A stretch of DNA of 61,084 nt, from contig MQUF01000018.1 in NCBI GenBank assembly GCA_001914235.1, forward strand, positions 1 through 61,084, read 5' to 3'. Below, piece by piece: positions 1 through 9,234 of this stretch. The notes under the pieces are model-generated. The model saw only the letters and a list, made by a program, of their open reading frames with translations, ran no database searches and was not told the origin of the DNA. The stretch comes from Desulfobulbaceae bacterium DB1. GTDB lineage: Bacteria > Desulfobacterota > Desulfobulbia > Desulfobulbales > SURF-16. How positions within the stretch are numbered: the stretch's first letter is position 1; the number at the start of each line of letters is the position of its first letter. Both the position numbers and the translations under genes were made by a program.

Positions 1-75
1 CAGACTAAGGTTGATTGGCAGTTTAGAACAGATGATGCGCGAATAAAACTAAAACGGCTTTATCCGAAACTTTAA
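1..75 (+). pseudogene. IS630-type transposase, C-terminal end only (cut by window edge)
   Basis: The first 24 codons end in TAA at 73-75 and encode a tail (…DWQFRTDDARIKLKRLYPKL) that closely resembles the last 25 residues of the IS630 transposase at 555-1571. IS630 transposases are DDE enzymes that cut and paste at TA dinucleotides. Only the extreme C-terminus is in the window, so whether the rest is intact cannot be judged. It lies on the opposite strand to the second IS630 copy and differs from it at several residues, so it is a separate, diverged element. Confidence 0.75.
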
Positions 76-124
76 CATATACAATGTACTAGGTGAGCTG
101 GGTACAAACAGTGGAGGTGTAATT

Positions 125-546
125 ATGAAGAAACATAATTATCACCACCTAGTCCGAGAGTCGATTAAGACTGGTTCAGCCGTCGCGAAGCTGCTCTATT
201 ATGGGCTAAAGGTGGTTGAAATAGTAATGAAACTTTCGGACTTGGTTTCATTCTACTTGATAATACCGAGAAACATGCATGCCTCCCCTCTCTTACCCTC
301 TATGGATAGAAAAATACGAACTGAAGCCAGACCTGTGGATTTTTAAACCCTCGAAAGAGTCTGTGAAGCTTGGGAAAGAGGTCAAAGCGGCAATAGAAAA
401 GAAATGGTCGCCACCTTGTTATTATTTTCACTTGCTGCCTGGAGGTCATGTGGCAGCCCTGTATACTCACAAACCGAATCGTTTCTTCACACATCTTGAT
501 ATTTCAAAATTCTTTAATTCGATTAATAGAAGCAGGGTGACGCGTA
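125..546 (+). pseudogene. Truncated reverse transcriptase fragment
   Basis: The reading frame from about 279 encodes an RT-like stretch: a Lys-rich segment, a Gly-Gly-His turn, then THLDISKFFNSINRSRVTR, which matches RT motif A (aromatic/Asp-Ile-x-x-Phe-Phe-x-Ser-Ile). An ATG at 125 opens a different frame that runs to 346, so a frameshift probably separates the N-terminus from the RT core. The frame is cut at about 546 by the IS630 element, and the YxDD catalytic motif is lost. The form of motif A resembles bacterial defence-associated or unknown-group RTs, but the class cannot be assigned from so little. Not functional as it stands. Confidence 0.6.
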
Positions 547-1571
547 GTGTCTCGTCAACTATTAAGTGTCGGGTAGAGACGTGCCAGCTTTATCCGTGCA
601 TCCTTGGCGGTAAACTGCCAATTTACTTTAGCGTCTCTATTGTTTCGCGTTTCTTGCCATGCCCGCACTTCTTTCCTGACGACCTCGATATCGTCAATCC
701 TTCTGTCCAGACATTGGCCAGTGAGCACGTTCAACTCTATTTCTGCCATATTCAGCCAGCTCCCGTGTTTCGGGGTATAAACAAATTCAAAGCGATCCCA
801 TAATGCTTTTGCCTTTTCCGGCGCGAACGTTTCATACAGGGAGCCGGGTTCGTGCGTATTCAAATTGTCCATCACCAGCGTTATTTTTTCAGCATTGTTG
901 TATTGGCTGGCAATCTCTTCCAGGAAAAGCGCCCAGTCCGGTTTGGTTTTCCTTTCGGTGATTGTCACCATGCGCTTTCCCGCCAGCGGCTCGCAAGCAA
1001 GAAAAATATTGCATACACCCCGGCGGCAGTATTCATAATCGTGCCTTGCCGGCTGACCGGGTGATGCTGGAATTGGGCACCTTGTCTCCCCGATCAACTG
1101 CTTTGGAGATTCGTCCATACAGACAACAGGATGGAGAGGATCAAGTGGCCGCCTGTAAACATCCAGCACCTTTTCCATGTTTGCGACAAAACTGCCATTG
1201 TGTTCCGGTGGAATCACCCATCCTTTTTGCCGCCAAGGCTTGAGTTCGTTTTTTTTAAAATGCGCCGAACAGCCTCATGGGAGATATTCTCAATATAATT
1301 GAGCTCGACTGCTTTGTCCGCCAGCAACCGCAAAGACCACCTGGAAAAACCTTCTGGCGGACTACTGCAGCTCAGTGCAACCAAATGCGCCTCAAAATCC
1401 CCGTCTGCTTTTTTGATGTAAACACGATCTCCTTTCCTCTTCTCAAGGGCAAAATCAAACCCTTCTTCGACGAACCGTTTCTTGACCCTGTCAATTTTTC
1501 TCATGCTTATGTTCAGGACGCGGGCAATCTCTTCGTTGGTTGAACGGTTAGTTTGAAATTCGCCAACGAAC
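545..1571 (-). mobile_element. IS630-family element, 5' part replaced by IS91-type element
   Basis: The left boundary is placed at the TA (545-546), where the RT frame is interrupted; IS630 elements duplicate TA. The right boundary is lost because the IS91-type element adjoins it at about 1571, before the expected transposase start and the right inverted repeat. The order of events is therefore IS630 into the RT gene, then IS91 into IS630. Confidence 0.7.
555..1571 (-). pseudogene. IS630-family transposase (two frames, N-terminus truncated)
   Basis: A DDE transposase in two overlapping frames. The upstream frame carries the helix-turn-helix part (STNEEIARVLNISMRKIDRV) and ends near 1214. The downstream frame carries the catalytic core: VVCMDES (first Asp), LVMDNLNTH (second Asp) and GSWLNMAEIEL (Glu), ending at TGA 555-557. 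The frames join at a run of eight A residues followed by C (minus strand, about 1243-1250); a -1 shift restores the usual IS630 sequence continuing into WVIPPEHN. IS630 members often use programmed frameshifting at such a site. The extreme N-terminus is replaced by the end of the adjacent IS91-type element, so the copy is probably dead. Confidence 0.8.
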
Positions 1572-1577
1572 AAGGTT

Positions 1578-1607
1578 AGATTGTGCAAGCGCAGCGAGCC
1601 ACAATCT
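1578..1607 (-). other. Terminal hairpin (ter-like end) of IS91-type copy 1
   Basis: AGATTGTG (1578-1585) is the reverse complement of CACAATCT (1600-1607), giving an 8-bp stem with a 14-nt GC-rich loop a few bases inside the element end. A subterminal hairpin followed by GTTC/CTTG is the layout of IS91 ter sites, where rolling-circle transposition ends. The loop differs from copy 2 at two bases while the stem is identical. Confidence 0.6.
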
Positions 1608-1860
1608 GAACCGGTGGTTGGACAAGCCCGGTGGACGTATATAGAAAAGAGCTTTTGGGTTCCGGAGGGATCGGATCAGGCGAAGGAAGACGGGAGTGGC
1701 CCCCGCAATGTTCTTTGAAAAGGATTTTGGTGCTGTATCATGCTGCTTTACGCTGATTTCCGGCGTTTTTCGGGCGCAGGAGTCCCGTCCCGGTGCAATC
1801 CGGCTTGTGTCCTCGGCAAGTTCACGGCTTTCGTTTACATACCCGATGCCTCCGGCTCGT

Positions 1861-2943
1861 CTATTGCCGTAACGGAGCGGCCATGGCCGGTGGCCGGGCG
1901 ATCATTGTCGCGGCGATCACCATGGCGGCCCCGCAGGCCGGGCAGATGATAGCCGGCCGTTGCTTCAGGTTGCGGACAAGGGCGCGCCATGGCGCGACCC
2001 GCAGCACCAGCTGCAGGAAGCGGAGCAGCTTTTTGCTGCATGCATGGAGAAAACCATACGACCTTGCCCGTCGAAACCCTCGGGGCAGCACATGGAGCAT
2101 AAGCAGGTAGAGGAAGTACTCGCCCTTGACGGTTCGGGTCCGGTCTTCTCCGCTTTTGGCATGGCGATACCGGAAGGTGACCATGCCGTCCCGGCAGTGC
2201 AGGATGTCTTTTTCCCGGATAACACCCCGGTACAGATAACGGCCAAGATAGATAAGGGCCTTCTCGCCGTTGCCCGCGTCCTTGCAGTCAACCACCCACT
2301 GATCGGGGCAATCATGGGGAACCGGCAGCTTGTTTTCGACCAGGGTCTGGAGCAGCTTCGCCCGAAAGACCTTGGCCATGGCCTTGTGGCTGAAGAGATA
2401 TTTCCCGGATTTTTCCTTCCACAGCCCGGTTTGCGGGTTGATGCTTGCTCCGGGCATGACAACGTGGATGTGCGGATGATAGTCCAGGGTTCTGGAATGG
2501 GTGTGGAGGATGGCGGTGAATCCCGCTGATCCGCCGAGTTTTTTGTCGTTATTGGTGAAGGATTTCAGGAGGTCCTGTACTGCCCTGAACATCAGGGCGT
2601 AAACGGTTTTCTGGTGTTTCCACGCCAGATCCCGCATCTGCCCGGGCAGCGTGAAGGTGATCAGGTAGTATTGACACGGCAGTCGTTTGTCAAGCTGGCT
2701 TTCCAGCCACTGCCGGCTCTCATGGTTCTGGCAATGGGGGCAGTTTCTGTGGCCGCAGGAATGGGGAATATAGATCCGTTCGCCGCACCGGTGGTCCGAA
2801 CAACGGGCCAGCATGTGCGGTCCATGCTCGTATCTGCATCGGGCCATGGACTCCAGAGCCTTGATGTGGCCTGACAGGAGATTTTTGTTGTAGGTGCGGA
2901 AGAAGCTGTCCCTGAACTTGTTGATGATCGTGGAGAGCAGCAT
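1861..2943 (-). CDS. IS91-family HUH (Y2) transposase, copy 1
   Basis: 360 aa. The N-terminal Cys/His cluster (CxxH near 47-53, then CGHRNCPHCQ at about 63-72) is the zinc-binding domain of IS91 transposases. The HUH metal-binding motif is HPHIH (156-160), and the two catalytic tyrosines fit Y232 and Y236 in YLGRYLYRG. Such enzymes nick one strand and move DNA by rolling-circle replication. The start ATG overlaps the recombinase stop (TAATG), suggesting translational coupling. The product is identical to copy 2. It appears intact and potentially active. Confidence 0.92.
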   Translation of the reverse strand: MLLSTIINKFRDSFFRTYNKNLLSGHIKALESMARCRYEHGPHMLARCSDHRCGERIYIPHSCGHRNCPHCQNHESRQWLESQLDKRLPCQYYLITFTLPGQMRDLAWKHQKTVYALMFRAVQDLLKSFTNNDKKLGGSAGFTAILHTHSRTLDYHPHIHVVMPGASINPQTGLWKEKSGKYLFSHKAMAKVFRAKLLQTLVENKLPVPHDCPDQWVVDCKDAGNGEKALIYLGRYLYRGVIREKDILHCRDGMVTFRYRHAKSGEDRTRTVKGEYFLYLLMLHVLPRGFRRARSYGFLHACSKKLLRFLQLVLRVAPWRALVRNLKQRPAIICPACGAAMVIAATMIARPPAMAAPLRQ

Positions 2944-3855
2944 TATTTACGCCCTCCCCATCTGATGTCCAGGGAGTTGACCAGGGAATTGACGGCCAGT
3001 CTCGCATTGTTGGCCGTGGTGGAGGTCAGGTGGGTGTATCTGGCGGTGGTCAGGATGCTGACATGGCCAAGGATCTGCTGCAGCTCAAGCAGATCAACCC
3101 CGGCCTCCAGCATGTGGGTGGCATAGCTGTGACGCAGGGAGTGGCATGAGATTTTTTTTTATGCCGAGTTGCCGGACAACGGTCTGCATGGTGGTTTGAA
3201 TGCCGCCCCTGTCCAGGGGCAAATCAACCAGGTGGGCATTTTTCAGACCTCTTTTCCTGCTGGGGAAGAGGAACCGGGGATGCTTGTGCATGGCCCAGAA
3301 CTCCCGCAGCACCCGCAAGGTCTTGTCTGGCAGCGGCACCAGCCGGTCCTTGTTACCCTTGGCATCACGAATATGGACCCGCATGTTGCCTGCGTCGATG
3401 TCGCCGACTGTGAGTCGAATGCCTTCGCCAAGGCGCAGGCCCATGCTGTAGCAGGTAAAAAAGAAGACCTTGTAGCTCAAGGTTTTGGTTGCGGCAAATA
3501 GTTGCTCCGTCTGCTCGACGGACAGGATGTCAGGGATTCTGGATGTCTTGGGAGGCTTGATCAGGGGGATATCTTCCCAGGGTTTGTTCAGTACCCCGGA
3601 ATAGAAGAACTTCAGGCCGTAGAGGTCGAGCTTGACCGCGCTCCAGGAATGCGTGTCCAGGAGTTCCGTGAAATAGTCGAGCAACTGGCCGGAGTTGAGG
3701 TTGTCAATCCTGCAATCGAAATAGTTGCCGATACGCCGGATCGCCCTGGCGTAGGCGTCGATGGTCTTGGGCTGCAGACCGCCCAGTTTGAGGCATTTCA
3801 GGTGTTTCTGATACTGCTTGTTGAAGAGGGAATCTTGTGGCATGGTGGTGTTCAT
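2943..3855 (-). CDS. Tyrosine recombinase of IS91-type element, copy 1 (frameshift at A9)
   Basis: Starts at ATG 3855 after an AGGAGG-like site. The first frame (253 aa) contains an N-terminal SAM-like core-binding domain and the first catalytic Arg ([11 protein letters not shown]), then runs out just after a run of nine A (T9 at 3152-3160 on the plus strand). Reading with one A fewer restores [17 protein letters not shown] and RYTHL, the HxxR…H…Y end of the catalytic domain, and stops at 2943-2945. The full product would be about 303 aa. Both copies carry the same A9, so it may be a transcriptional-slippage site rather than a fresh mutation. Such recombinase genes precede the transposase in several IS91-like elements. 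Confidence 0.8.
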
Positions 3856-3935
3856 TGTAACCTCCTTGGTAATAGTTGATGCGGCGGCCTCGCCTTTGCT
3901 CCGCCACTCTCTACTTATTACCGTATGCCGTGAGA

Positions 3936-5210
3936 TTACAACATGTTAATGATGGATAAACAAGCTCGCTCGTGACTCGTCTGCCGCGTAGCGGCTTCGT
4001 CCAACAAGCTGTTAAACACCCCCGGCAAAAGCAGCTTCCTCGCCATTCCTTGAATATATGCCCGGGCCACCAACCCTCCCATGGAATGGGCAATAACGTT
4101 TACATGGGCAGCACCGGTATCTGCCTTTATCTTCTTCACAGCATCAGCAAGAGTAGCCGCCGTCAGAGTTATATCAATCGAGGTGTCGTAGTTTAACGTA
4201 TATACGTTAGGTCCGTTATCCAAGTCGTACAAACCACGGACTGCGCTACCAAAAGTGCTGTATGAATCCCCCACAAAGGCATTCTTATTTAAACCCAATA
4301 AACCGACCCCGAGATTTATGCCATGAACAAAAAGGACTGGGGCATAATGCGAACTCCTTTTATCGCCATGCCTAAACAAGGTGTTAGCTATGAGGCAGAA
4401 ATGTGAGAAATGATTGGTTTGCCCAATGACAACATTATGTTCGGTATCAACCACAGCCCCTTCTAGCGCCAGCCAAAGGCCAGAGGCGGCATCAAAAGTA
4501 TAGAGGCGGAGTGATGATTCATCGACAATGTTGTTCTGGGCAAGCTGTGCCTCGTCATATGACACCTTGATTGTTACCGGCTGGGAAAATTGTCCACTTG
4601 GCCGCAGGTCGAACGTTGGTCCGAAAGTCGGTGAAGAAGGGGGTGATGGTGGAGGGGAAGTGGTGTCAATGGTAACCGTGCTGGGTGCTGTCAGAGCCCC
4701 GGCTGGAAATTCGACTGTAATTCCCATCGCGGGATTGGCCGGGTCGATAGTTGTAACACTGCCACCTGACACACCAACGTCTTCCGCGGCATCAGGAAGT
4801 TCGGCCAACACTTTCGTCGTATAGGTAAACCTTGCAGCGACAGGATTACTAAATGATAACCTTTTTGCTGCTATCGTGGCGCCAGAGAGAAGTTGCCCCG
4901 TAGCTGTTGTGAATAAAAGGAAAGGCTTGCCGTCATCCGTCACGCCGTCGGCATTGGCGACGGTGACGGTGGTGGTGCTGATGGAGTCGATCACCACCTT
5001 GACCGGGGTGAGCAGCACCTCAGTGGAGATGTTGGTGACCGAGACATCGAGGTAGCTCTGCTTGGTCAGCCGGTCATACATCAGCAGGCCCTTGTTCAAG
5101 CGCACCATGGCGGTGACATCCGTTTCCGCCCAGGCGGCGGAAGACAATACCAGGAACCAGACAAAAACCATGGCGCGAGCCAGCCAGTGCGGGCTTTTTT
5201 CTCTCTTCAT
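3936..5210 (-). pseudogene. Secreted alpha/beta-hydrolase (lipase/esterase-like), C-terminus cut by IS91-type element
   Basis: Starts at ATG 5210 (GAGAGG 4 nt upstream) with a Sec signal peptide ending in AWA. A middle region of about 200 residues with a Pro/Ser stretch (SPPPSPPSSP) and beta-rich sequence precedes a hydrolase domain: LFVHGINLG is the oxyanion loop and VIAHSMGGLVARAY is the nucleophile elbow with Ser. The native sequence ends at about residue 402 (FNSLL); the last 20 or so codons are read from the element. The catalytic Asp and His normally lie further on, so the enzyme should be inactive. The acyl substrate is unknown. Confidence 0.8.
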
Positions 5211-5225
5211 TTTCCTCTCTCCCTT

Positions 5226-5475
5226 TTTTTGATGAATGGCAAAAAGTCTTTTTTAACCACGGAGCGCACTGAGGACACAGAGAAAACATTTTGAATTACA
5301 AGCAGTTATCTCCGTGGTCTCCGTGGTTCATTTTTAGTTTTTACGAGACCATCTTTTTTTGATGAATGGCAAAAAGTCTTTTTAACCACGGAGCACACAG
5401 AGGACACGGAGAAAACATTTTGAATTACAAGCAGTTATCTCCGTGAGCTCCGTGGTCTCCGTGGTTCATTGATGG
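5226..5475. repeat. Tandem pair of CACGGAG/CTCCGTG imperfect palindromes
   Basis: Two direct copies of about 115 bp (about 5226-5338 and 5352-5470), each beginning with TTTTTTTGATGAATGGC, then AACCACGGAGC on the left and CTCCGTGGTT on the right, so each can fold on itself. They share more than 90% of bases by eye. Related single copies occur at 6519-6595, 7545-7665, 43686-43745, 48395-48465 and 50535-50672. No coding content. The function is unknown; similar ACCACGGAG-type intergenic repeats are common in Desulfobacterota-like genomes. Confidence 0.8.
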
Positions 5476-6045
5476 TTATTGGTCAACATGCCGACGACGG
5501 CGCGCCGCGCCGTACAACCCGGCAAGGCCCGTGCCCATGAGCAGCATGGTGGCCGGTTCCGGCACCGGCGTGTTGTTGCCGGCAGCGGAGACGATATCGA
5601 TATTAAAGACCCGGGCCGTGCTGCCGGCGTCCCAATCACCGCCCCAGATCAGCCCCCAGTCGAGGGAAATAGTATCGCCCTGATAGGAAGTCAAGTCAAA
5701 GCTGACCTGGCCCGCGCCGCTGGCGTCGGCATACCACGCCACATCGTTGCCGTAATTGATGGTGAATTGCAGATAGTCGCCGTAGTCGTCATCACTCATC
5801 GTGAATTCATAATCAAAAGAGAGGGTGATGGCGTCCGCCGCGACGGCAAAGGCATCGTTGTAGAAATAAAGGGCGGCGTCCGCCATGCTCTCGGTGAAAC
5901 TCACCACTCCGCCGCTTTCCATGACGCTGCCCGGCTCATTTTCCATGACGCTGAAACCGCTCAAATCCATGGGCACGGCCTGGGCCGCGCCGCTGAGCAA
6001 CACAAATGACAATCCGCCGACAAAACTTGCGATACGCTTTTTCAT
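5476..6045 (-). CDS. PEP-CTERM sorted secreted protein
   Basis: 189 aa. It has an N-terminal signal peptide (cleavage after AQA) and a C-terminal sorting signal, VPEPATMLLMGTGLAGL followed by RRRR, the VPEP–hydrophobic–basic pattern recognised by an exosortase. The body is rich in Asp, Tyr and Gly and predicted beta, like many exopolysaccharide-associated PEP-CTERM proteins of unknown function. GAGGG precedes the ATG. No exosortase gene is in the window. Confidence 0.88.
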   Translation of the reverse strand: MKKRIASFVGGLSFVLLSGAAQAVPMDLSGFSVMENEPGSVMESGGVVSFTESMADAALYFYNDAFAVAADAITLSFDYEFTMSDDDYGDYLQFTINYGNDVAWYADASGAGQVSFDLTSYQGDTISLDWGLIWGGDWDAGSTARVFNIDIVSAAGNNTPVPEPATMLLMGTGLAGLYGAARRRRHVDQ

Positions 6046-6619
6046 TTTTTTCCCTCAATGCGCCTTATGCGCAAATCCGTGTGCCTGCCAAACTCCAGCG
6101 CCATGGCATGGAGAACCAAAGTACCTGTTATTCCGGGCAGGGGCAGTCTTTCCCCCATTGCCGAACACAAACTCCCAAAGCAATTTGCAAATTCCATGCC
6201 TGGCAAGAAGAGAGGAGAGGAGAGGAGAGGATTCAACATATTGAAATTACTATATTTTTTAAATGAAGCCTTCTGGGGCAACGGCGCGGCGCAACCGCGC
6301 CAAGCACCATTATTCCTGAAAAACGGAAAAAGCCAAGAAAGCACGTAAACCAAACCGCGCGCGCCTGGCAAGGATCTGAGGGAGAAAACGGAGTGGGAAA
6401 ACGGGCGAAAAATCCGTTTTTCCGTTAAAGTGGAAATATCGGCAAGGCAACGAAGGCCTCGGACAGGGGCATTATTTTTTTTGCGGGTATCAAGATGGCC
6501 TCGCAAAAACTGAAAATCAACCACGGAGCACGCGGAGATAACTGACTGTAATTCAAAACGTTTTCTCTGTGCCCTCTGCGCTCTCCGTGGTAAAGATAGA
6601 CTTTTTCCGATTTCATCAA
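6046..6619. other. Intergenic region with one dispersed palindrome
   Basis: No convincing gene. It contains a GGAGA run (6210-6230) and one diverged CACGGAG/CTCCGTGG palindrome at about 6519-6595. Open frames here lack ribosome sites and coding character. Confidence 0.5.
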
Positions 6620-7513
6620 TCAACCGCCGCTGATCAGGTTACCGAGAAAAATTTCCAGCAAACTCCGCGCTTTTTCAAAAAGAAAAGCGACAAGAGCCTG
6701 CAAAGGGACAATGATCTTCCCCCATATCCCCTGCCGCGGTTCATCAGCGGCAGCTTCACCCCGCAGGGCCCGCTCCAGCCGATCCGCCCTGACTCCCGGC
6801 GCCGGATGGCTGGCCAGGAAGGAATGGGTATCCCCCAGGGTGGCAAGCTTACGCAGGGCCGACACCGCGGCTGCGGGCCGGTAACCGTTTTTTTCCAGAA
6901 AGGCCAGTCCGTAATCGTCCGCCTCCCTCTCCTCCTGCTGGGAGAACTGGGCGCCGGTGAGTTTCTCGGTAAACCAGCCGATCTCCGACCGGGCAAGAAC
7001 GCCGGCCACGTTGTTCTGGGAGGCGATTCCCTTGCGCACGGCACTGCCGGCATAGGCCAGCTGCAATTTTTTGCGGATATGCTCTTTCACCACATGGCCC
7101 ATTTCGTGGCCCACGACAAAACGCAGCTCATCATCGTCCATCATATCCATCAGACCGCTGTAAATGCGGATGGTGCCGTCCGCCATGGCAAAGGCATTGA
7201 CCTCCGGGGCGAGATAAACCTTGTATTCGAATCGGAAATCCCCCTCCCGGCCATGGGCGCCGACCAGCCGCTGCAATCGCTCGCCATAACTGTTGCCGGC
7301 AGGGGCGATACTGTTTCCGGCATCGCTGACAAGGGCGGCTTCCCGTGCCAGGCTCCGCACCGCTTCATCCGACAGGGTAACGGCCTTTACCGCATCAAGA
7401 CCGGCTTCCGCGGCAAGCCGGACATCCGTTTCCTCGCACCCTGTCAGCAGATGACAACAGACGAGAAAGGCCACCAAGATACCCGGTAATTTCAGAGAAA
7501 AATCGACTGACAT
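6620..7513 (-). CDS. M48-family lipoprotein metalloprotease
   Basis: 297 aa from ATG 7513, chosen over an upstream ATG at 7576 because GAGGAG precedes it and it places a lipobox (LLTGC) at the signal-peptide end. The zinc site is HEMGH with the downstream Glu in EEREADDYGL, as in M48 (BepA/LoiP/YggG-like) peptidases. The last 35 residues form a hydrophobic tail. Likely a periplasmic, membrane-anchored quality-control protease. It stands alone between two repeat-bearing intergenic regions. Confidence 0.88.
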   Translation of the reverse strand: MSVDFSLKLPGILVAFLVCCHLLTGCEETDVRLAAEAGLDAVKAVTLSDEAVRSLAREAALVSDAGNSIAPAGNSYGERLQRLVGAHGREGDFRFEYKVYLAPEVNAFAMADGTIRIYSGLMDMMDDDELRFVVGHEMGHVVKEHIRKKLQLAYAGSAVRKGIASQNNVAGVLARSEIGWFTEKLTGAQFSQQEEREADDYGLAFLEKNGYRPAAAVSALRKLATLGDTHSFLASHPAPGVRADRLERALRGEAAADEPRQGIWGKIIVPLQALVAFLFEKARSLLEIFLGNLISGG

Positions 7514-7972
7514 GTTTATTTTCCAAGCTCCTCTCTTTGGTGAACTCGTAAAAAGTCTGTTTTCACCACTGAGCACACAGAGATCACAGACAAAATATTT
7601 TTAATTACAATTAGTTATCTCTGTGGCCCCTGTGCTCTCCGTGGTTAATTTTCAGTTTTTACGAAATCATCCTCTTTTAGTGTCTTGCATTTCCCGCCAA
7701 ATCCTTCCGGGAATTGCCGCGCGCTTCACCCCGCCCAATCGCTGACGAGGTAACTCGTTTATTATAATCAGACAAAAAGCAAAAGCCGCATTTTTATTCC
7801 GCAACTCCCGCAACCCGGCAAAAAAACAGGACAATCCGGACTATTTTTATATTTTTTCTCATTGTTCTGTTTCTTTTCTTCCTCTCTGCTACTATCATAT
7901 TATGAATTGTTATATTGCAAGAACGGCTTTCCAACCGCACGTTATTCGCCAAAACACGCCGAGGGGGTGACC
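7514..7972. other. Intergenic region between divergent genes, with dispersed palindrome
   Basis: Holds a CACTGAGCACACAG…CTCTCCGTGG repeat copy (about 7545-7665) and about 300 bp of AT-rich sequence likely to contain the promoters of the two divergent genes. No further gene or clear promoter is identified. Confidence 0.45.
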
Positions 7973-8428
7973 ATGATAAAAAAACTGTTAGCTCCGCTTC
8001 TTTCATTCCTGCTGCTTTTCGCCCTTGCTTCCTGCATAACCTCCCAGCAGCTCCGGGATCGACGCATCGCCGCCAATCCCGAAACATTCAATTCCTTCAG
8101 CCCGGAGATCCGGGAAAAGGTGCGGGTCGGCCAGATAGAGATGGGCTTTACCGAGGAAATGGTTCGATTGGCCTGGGGAAATCCGCACCAGGTTTATGCC
8201 CGCACCACGGAAAAAGGCAATGCCGTTGTTTGGACTTACAGCAGAACAAGAACCATGACGCAGACCGACCGGATGACCGTTCCGGTGCGGGTATACGATC
8301 GAGCAGGCAGGAGCAGCATCCAGTATCAGAATGTCTGGATCAACAGGGATACCCAGCAGGATTATACCGTGGCCCGGGTGGAATTTATCGGGGGAATGGT
8401 TTCCGCCATAGAGCGCCTGGATCTGTAA
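7973..8428 (+). CDS. Small lipoprotein of unknown function
   Basis: 151 aa from ATG 7973, preceded by GAGGGGGTG. It has a signal peptide with lipobox LASC. The mature part has a helical segment (SPEIREKVRVGQIEMGFTEEMVRLAWGNPHQV) resembling the SmpA/OmlA-BamE-like fold used by many outer-membrane lipoproteins, followed by beta strands. The resemblance is inferred from the pattern G-x-x-x-E-x-V-x-x-x-x-G-x-P only. It is followed 38 bp later by yaaA on the same strand. Confidence 0.75.
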   Translation: MIKKLLAPLLSFLLLFALASCITSQQLRDRRIAANPETFNSFSPEIREKVRVGQIEMGFTEEMVRLAWGNPHQVYARTTEKGNAVVWTYSRTRTMTQTDRMTVPVRVYDRAGRSSIQYQNVWINRDTQQDYTVARVEFIGGMVSAIERLDL

Positions 8429-8466
8429 TAATTTACAAAAATGACAACCAACAATAAGGTAGGATC

Positions 8467-9231
8467 ATGCTGCTTGTCCTTTCTCCATCCAAAACCCAGG
8501 ATTTCAACTGCAGAAGCTATAGCCGTTACACCATGCCGGTGCTGCTGCGGGAAAGTGAACTGCTCATCGACATCCTGAAACAACAAAGCGCGGAACAGAT
8601 CGGCGAATTGATGGGCATCAGTGACAATCTGGCCCAGCTTAACCGGCAGCGTTTTCGTAAATTCCACCCCCCCTTTAATCTTCAGAATGCCGGACAGGCC
8701 CTGCTTGTCTTCAAAGGCGACGTCTATGGCGGCATTGCTTCGGACAACTATGAAGAGGAAGATTTCGATTTCGCCCAGCAGCATCTGCGGATTCTCTCCG
8801 GTTTGTACGGCGTGCTGAAACCCCTTGATCTCATTCAGCCCTATCGCCTGGAGATGGGAACAAAACTGGCCACGGAACGGGGCAAGGACCTCTACGCCTT
8901 CTGGGGCGGAAAAATCACCGACGTCATCAATGCCGATCTGCCGGGAGAAGAATCCGCCGTCCTGGTGAATCTCGCCTCCTCTGAATACTTCAAGGCAATT
9001 CAAACGAAAGCGATCAAAGGACAGGTGCTGACCGTCTCCTTCAAGGAAAAGAAAAATAACGAATATAAGACCATCGGCCTCTTTGCCAAGAGGGCGCGGG
9101 GACTCATGGCGGATTTTGTCATTCAAAACCGCCTGACCCGCATCGATGATCTGAAGACCTTTGACCGCGACGGCTATCGGTATCGGCAAAGCCTTTCCAG
9201 TGACACGGAATTCGTCTTCAGCCGGGAGTAG
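8467..9231 (+). CDS. yaaA: YaaA-family peroxide stress protein
   Basis: 254 aa, the usual length. It begins MLLVLSPSKTQDF and contains the conserved RRFRKFHPPF-like, FKGDVYGG, LRILSGLYGVLKPLDLIQPYRLEMG and NLASSEYF blocks of the YaaA (DUF328) family. In E. coli YaaA lowers intracellular free iron and DNA damage under peroxide stress. A GGTAGGA ribosome site lies just before the ATG. The cation exporter gene starts 3 bp after its stop, so the genes are probably co-transcribed. Confidence 0.93.
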   Translation: MLLVLSPSKTQDFNCRSYSRYTMPVLLRESELLIDILKQQSAEQIGELMGISDNLAQLNRQRFRKFHPPFNLQNAGQALLVFKGDVYGGIASDNYEEEDFDFAQQHLRILSGLYGVLKPLDLIQPYRLEMGTKLATERGKDLYAFWGGKITDVINADLPGEESAVLVNLASSEYFKAIQTKAIKGQVLTVSFKEKKNNEYKTIGLFAKRARGLMADFVIQNRLTRIDDLKTFDRDGYRYRQSLSSDTEFVFSRE

Positions 9232-9234
9232 CGC

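Larger units (their letters stand above)
1572..4005 (-). mobile_element. IS91-type element with tyrosine recombinase, copy 1
   Basis: About 2.43 kb, read on the minus strand: 150-bp leader, frameshifted tyrosine recombinase, IS91-type HUH transposase overlapping it by one base, about 250 bp of non-coding sequence and a terminal hairpin. It is nearly identical in inverse orientation to 52558-54992, with four differences noticed: one in the recombinase gene and three close to the terminal hairpin. The terminus abuts GAAC/CAAG (1568-1574), the tetranucleotides favoured by IS91 at its ter end; there is no target duplication, as expected for this family. The exact end is uncertain by a few bases because both copies share GTTCGTT there. 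The other end interrupts a hydrolase gene at 4005/4006. Confidence 0.88.

Noticed and set aside
6042-6623. 193-aa frame on the minus strand over the PEP-CTERM/M48 gap
   Set aside because: Contains the dispersed palindromes, has no ribosome site and no protein-like composition.
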